A stretch of DNA of 15,567 bases from a bacterium (GTDB lineage Bacteria > Armatimonadota > Fimbriimonadia > Fimbriimonadales > GBS-DC): assembly GCA_029335935.2 (NCBI GenBank), contig JARJMV020000317.1, positions 1-15,567 on the forward strand, written 5' to 3'. Both the position numbers and the translations under genes were made by a program. The notes under the pieces are model-generated. The model was not told the origin of the DNA and made no database searches. It saw only the letters and a program-made list of their open reading frames with translations. Below, piece by piece: positions 14,689-15,567 of this stretch; the first letter of the stretch is position 1; each line of letters starts with the position of its first letter.

Positions 14689-14696
14689 GGTATGCT
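14689..14696 (+). promoter_or_regulatory. Leaderless-type -10 element (GG-TATGCT)
   Basis: TATGCT at 14691-14696, preceded by GGGGG, ends eight bases before ATG 14705 of the split small gene. The fourth base is G where the others have A, so it is the weakest match among those with correct spacing. Confidence 0.45.
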
Positions 14697-14704
14697 TTGA
14701 AGTG

Positions 14705-14944
14705 ATGAGAACCCAGCCCGAATTGCAGGGACGCATCGCCCGCGTTGAACAAGAGTTAGACGCGATCAAGCAGTAACTGAGCCAGCGGATGAGCAGTAGC
14801 CCGCCCGAAGCGGCGCTCCACTTGCTGGAAACCCTCTGGCAACTCGCTGAACTGCCCGTGTCCTCTCTCTCGTTGCAAGAGGCGCGCCAGTGTCTTGCCC
14901 AGACCGTAAGTGCCCTCAAGTGGGCTAACCGTCTGATTCGGTGA
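14705..14944 (+). pseudogene. Small gene split by an in-frame TAA (80 codons overall)
   Basis: From ATG 14705 the frame reads MRTQPELQGRIARVEQELDAI, KQ, then TAA at 14774-14776, then continues in the same frame for 55 codons (LSQRMSSSPPEAALHLLETL, then WQLAELPVSSLSLQEARQCL, then AQTVSALKWANRLIR) to TGA 14942-14944. Both halves read as helical protein with codon use like the neighbours, and CAA to TAA would be a single change. A -10 element lies eight bases before the start. Either it is a recent pseudogene, or the second half is made separately from ATG 14789 (51 residues), or the stop is read through. No family is recognised. It directly precedes hicB with a 28-base gap. Confidence 0.5.
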
Positions 14945-14957
14945 GGCTTGTGCTGCA

Positions 14958-14965
14958 GGTATACT
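14958..14965 (+). promoter_or_regulatory. Leaderless-type -10 element (GG-TATACT) for hicBA
   Basis: TATACT at 14960-14965, preceded by CAGG, ends seven bases before GTG 14973. Later in-frame ATGs (14979, 14985) are 13 and 19 bases away. Confidence 0.65.
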
Positions 14966-14972
14966 CCTTTTG

Positions 14973-15194
14973 GTGACTATGCCTATGCGCTACAAGGTGA
15001 TGCTCAAAAAGACCGACGAGGGCTATGCGGTGTGGTGTCCGGGGCTGCCCGGCTGCTGGTCGCAAGGCGATACCGAAGAGGAAGCCCTGCAGAACATTCG
15101 CGACGCCATCCAAGCCTACTTAGAGACCGTGCAACAGTTGCAAGGGGAAAGCGACGAGGTACGCGAGGTGGAGGTGCCTGCTGGGTATGCCTAA
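14973..15194 (+). CDS. hicB: HicB-family antitoxin
   Basis: The 73-residue protein shows the HicB partial RNase H-like fold: RYKVMLKKTDEGYAVWCPGLPGCWSQGDTEEEALQNIRDAIQAYLE, here read in parts as KKTDEGYAVWCPGLPGCWSQ and TEEEALQNIRDAIQAYLE. It should neutralise HicA by direct binding. It is the short form, with no C-terminal ribbon-helix-helix or HTH DNA-binding domain, so autoregulation is not obvious from sequence. GTG 14973 is chosen from the -10 spacing; ATG 14979 or 14985 would shorten it by two or four residues. The stop overlaps the start of hicA by eight bases. Confidence 0.88.
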   Translation: MTMPMRYKVMLKKTDEGYAVWCPGLPGCWSQGDTEEEALQNIRDAIQAYLETVQQLQGESDEVREVEVPAGYA

Positions 15195-15402
15195 GCTGGC
15201 GGGCGTCAACCACGAGCAGGCGGTGCGTGCGTTGCAGAAAGCGGGGTTCTGGGTGGCGCGTCAAGGGAAGCATATTGTGATGACGGATGGCGTGCGGATT
15301 GTGACGATCCCGCGTGCCAATCCGATTAATGCTTACACGATGGGTGGGATTATTCGGGATGCGGGTTTGAGTGTGGAGGAGTTCAAGGAGTTGCTCAAGT
15401 AG
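15187..15402 (+). CDS. hicA: HicA-family mRNA interferase toxin
   Basis: This 71-residue double-stranded-RNA-binding-fold toxin cleaves mRNA. It shows KLAGVNHEQAVRALQKAGFWVARQGKHIVM, in which the family's active-site histidine follows GK (His29), then VTIPRANPINAYTMGGIIRDAGLSVEEFKELL with the usual GxxxxIxRxAGLSxEEF pattern. The size is typical. ATG 15187 lies inside the end of hicB; GGAGG at 15170-15174 is 12 bases upstream, so translation is probably coupled. The order antitoxin then toxin occurs in many HicBA pairs. Confidence 0.9.
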   Translation: MPKLAGVNHEQAVRALQKAGFWVARQGKHIVMTDGVRIVTIPRANPINAYTMGGIIRDAGLSVEEFKELLK

Positions 15403-15493
15403 TATTGGGGTACCCTTGTTAGGTGCGCGTGGGATAGAGGCAGTGGTGGCGATAGACCATGCACGGGGCACTCGGTGCGGCGACGGGGGGGCG

Positions 15494-15567
15494 CTACGGC
15501 ATCGGCGTGGGCGAAGGTATCTGCAGCTCCAAGCCCGACAGGCGCATCGCCAAGCCCAGCTCATCAT
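15494..15567 (-). CDS. C-terminal end of an unidentified protein (runs off the window)
   Basis: On the minus strand an open frame enters from the right edge and ends at TAG 15496-15494, giving DELGLAMRLSGLELQIPSPT and PMP. Codon choice (CTG, GGC, GCG, CGC) matches the real genes nearby and the Pro-rich end looks like a natural C-terminus. Only 24 residues are visible, so no function can be given and it may be chance. Confidence 0.3.
   Translation of the reverse strand, partial: DELGLAMRLSGLELQIPSPTPMP

Larger units (their letters stand above)
14457..14704. other. Gene-poor stretch with two -10 elements
   Basis: No gene is convincing in these 248 bases. There is a GG-TATATT element (14620-14627), a 21-codon open frame from ATG 14640 ending TGA 14703-14705, and a GG-TATGCT element (14689-14696) for the next small gene. 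I see no terminator after the ABC ATPase. Confidence 0.5.

Noticed and set aside
15409..15416. GGGTACCC palindrome after hicA as a terminator or operator
   Set aside because: Eight bases with no loop or T-run; likely chance.
15004..15567. Minus-strand open frame (187 codons) across hicBA
   Set aside because: It lies opposite two well-recognised genes and is Arg/Ser/Pro-rich nonsense; a different minus frame at 15494-15567 looks more protein-like.
1..15567. tRNA, rRNA, insertion sequence or phage genes
   Set aside because: No tRNA-like cloverleaf, rRNA core, transposase or phage protein was seen in any gap or open frame.

Overview
The window is GC-rich, gene-dense bacterial chromosome. No 16S rRNA gene or other marker lets me name the organism. 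The gene content and the leaderless start signals described below would fit a thermophilic or soil bacterium such as an Armatimonadota or Chloroflexota/Deinococcota-type lineage; this is inference and held weakly.

Layout. 1-2568 is the end of a surface-glycan cluster: the tail of one DegT/DnrJ/EryC1 sugar aminotransferase, a 437-base gene-free stretch with a CRISPR-repeat-like relic and palindromic repeats, a second DegT-family aminotransferase, and an undecaprenyl-phosphate sugar-phosphate transferase. 2586-4022 holds threonine 3-dehydrogenase (tdh) immediately followed by ruvX. 4138-6240 is a secreted subtilase with three C-terminal Ig-like repeats; it is preceded by a structured leader that can pair with its ribosome binding site. 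7737-6247 (minus) is a two-gene unit, an ACT-repeat protein followed by a Gfo/Idh/MocA oxidoreductase. 7844-9501 (plus) is an unrecognised 170-aa Cys/His-motif protein and alanine dehydrogenase (ald). 10779-9503 (minus) is an exported strand-rich protein followed by a degenerate J-domain protein. Divergently from it run a HyuA-type hydantoinase/oxoprolinase subunit (10832-12835) and a double-domain sugar/nucleoside-type ABC ATPase (12870-14456), both without their usual partner genes. 14705-15402 is a small accessory island: a short gene split by an in-frame TAA, then a hicB-hicA toxin-antitoxin pair. A minus-strand gene appears to run off the right edge.

The most consistent signal across the window is regulatory. 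Nearly every gene that starts a transcription unit has an element of the form GG-TA(C/T)A(A/C)T ending 6-10 bases before its start codon, with no room for a Shine-Dalgarno site and no clear -35 box. This is the geometry of leaderless transcription. Genes inside units (ruvX, the oxidoreductase, the J-domain gene, hicA) and the subtilase instead have purine-rich Shine-Dalgarno sites and lack the element. I used this element to choose several starts, including two or three GTG starts.

Functionally the genes fall into amino-acid catabolism (tdh, ald, possibly hyuA), surface or secreted products (aminotransferases, sugar transferase, subtilase, exported strand-rich protein), transport (ABC ATPase) and a toxin-antitoxin module. 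No complete new multigene system is obvious. The best candidates for new biology are the leaderless promoter class, the CRISPR-repeat relic, the stop-split small gene, the structured subtilase leader and the divergent palindromic promoter.
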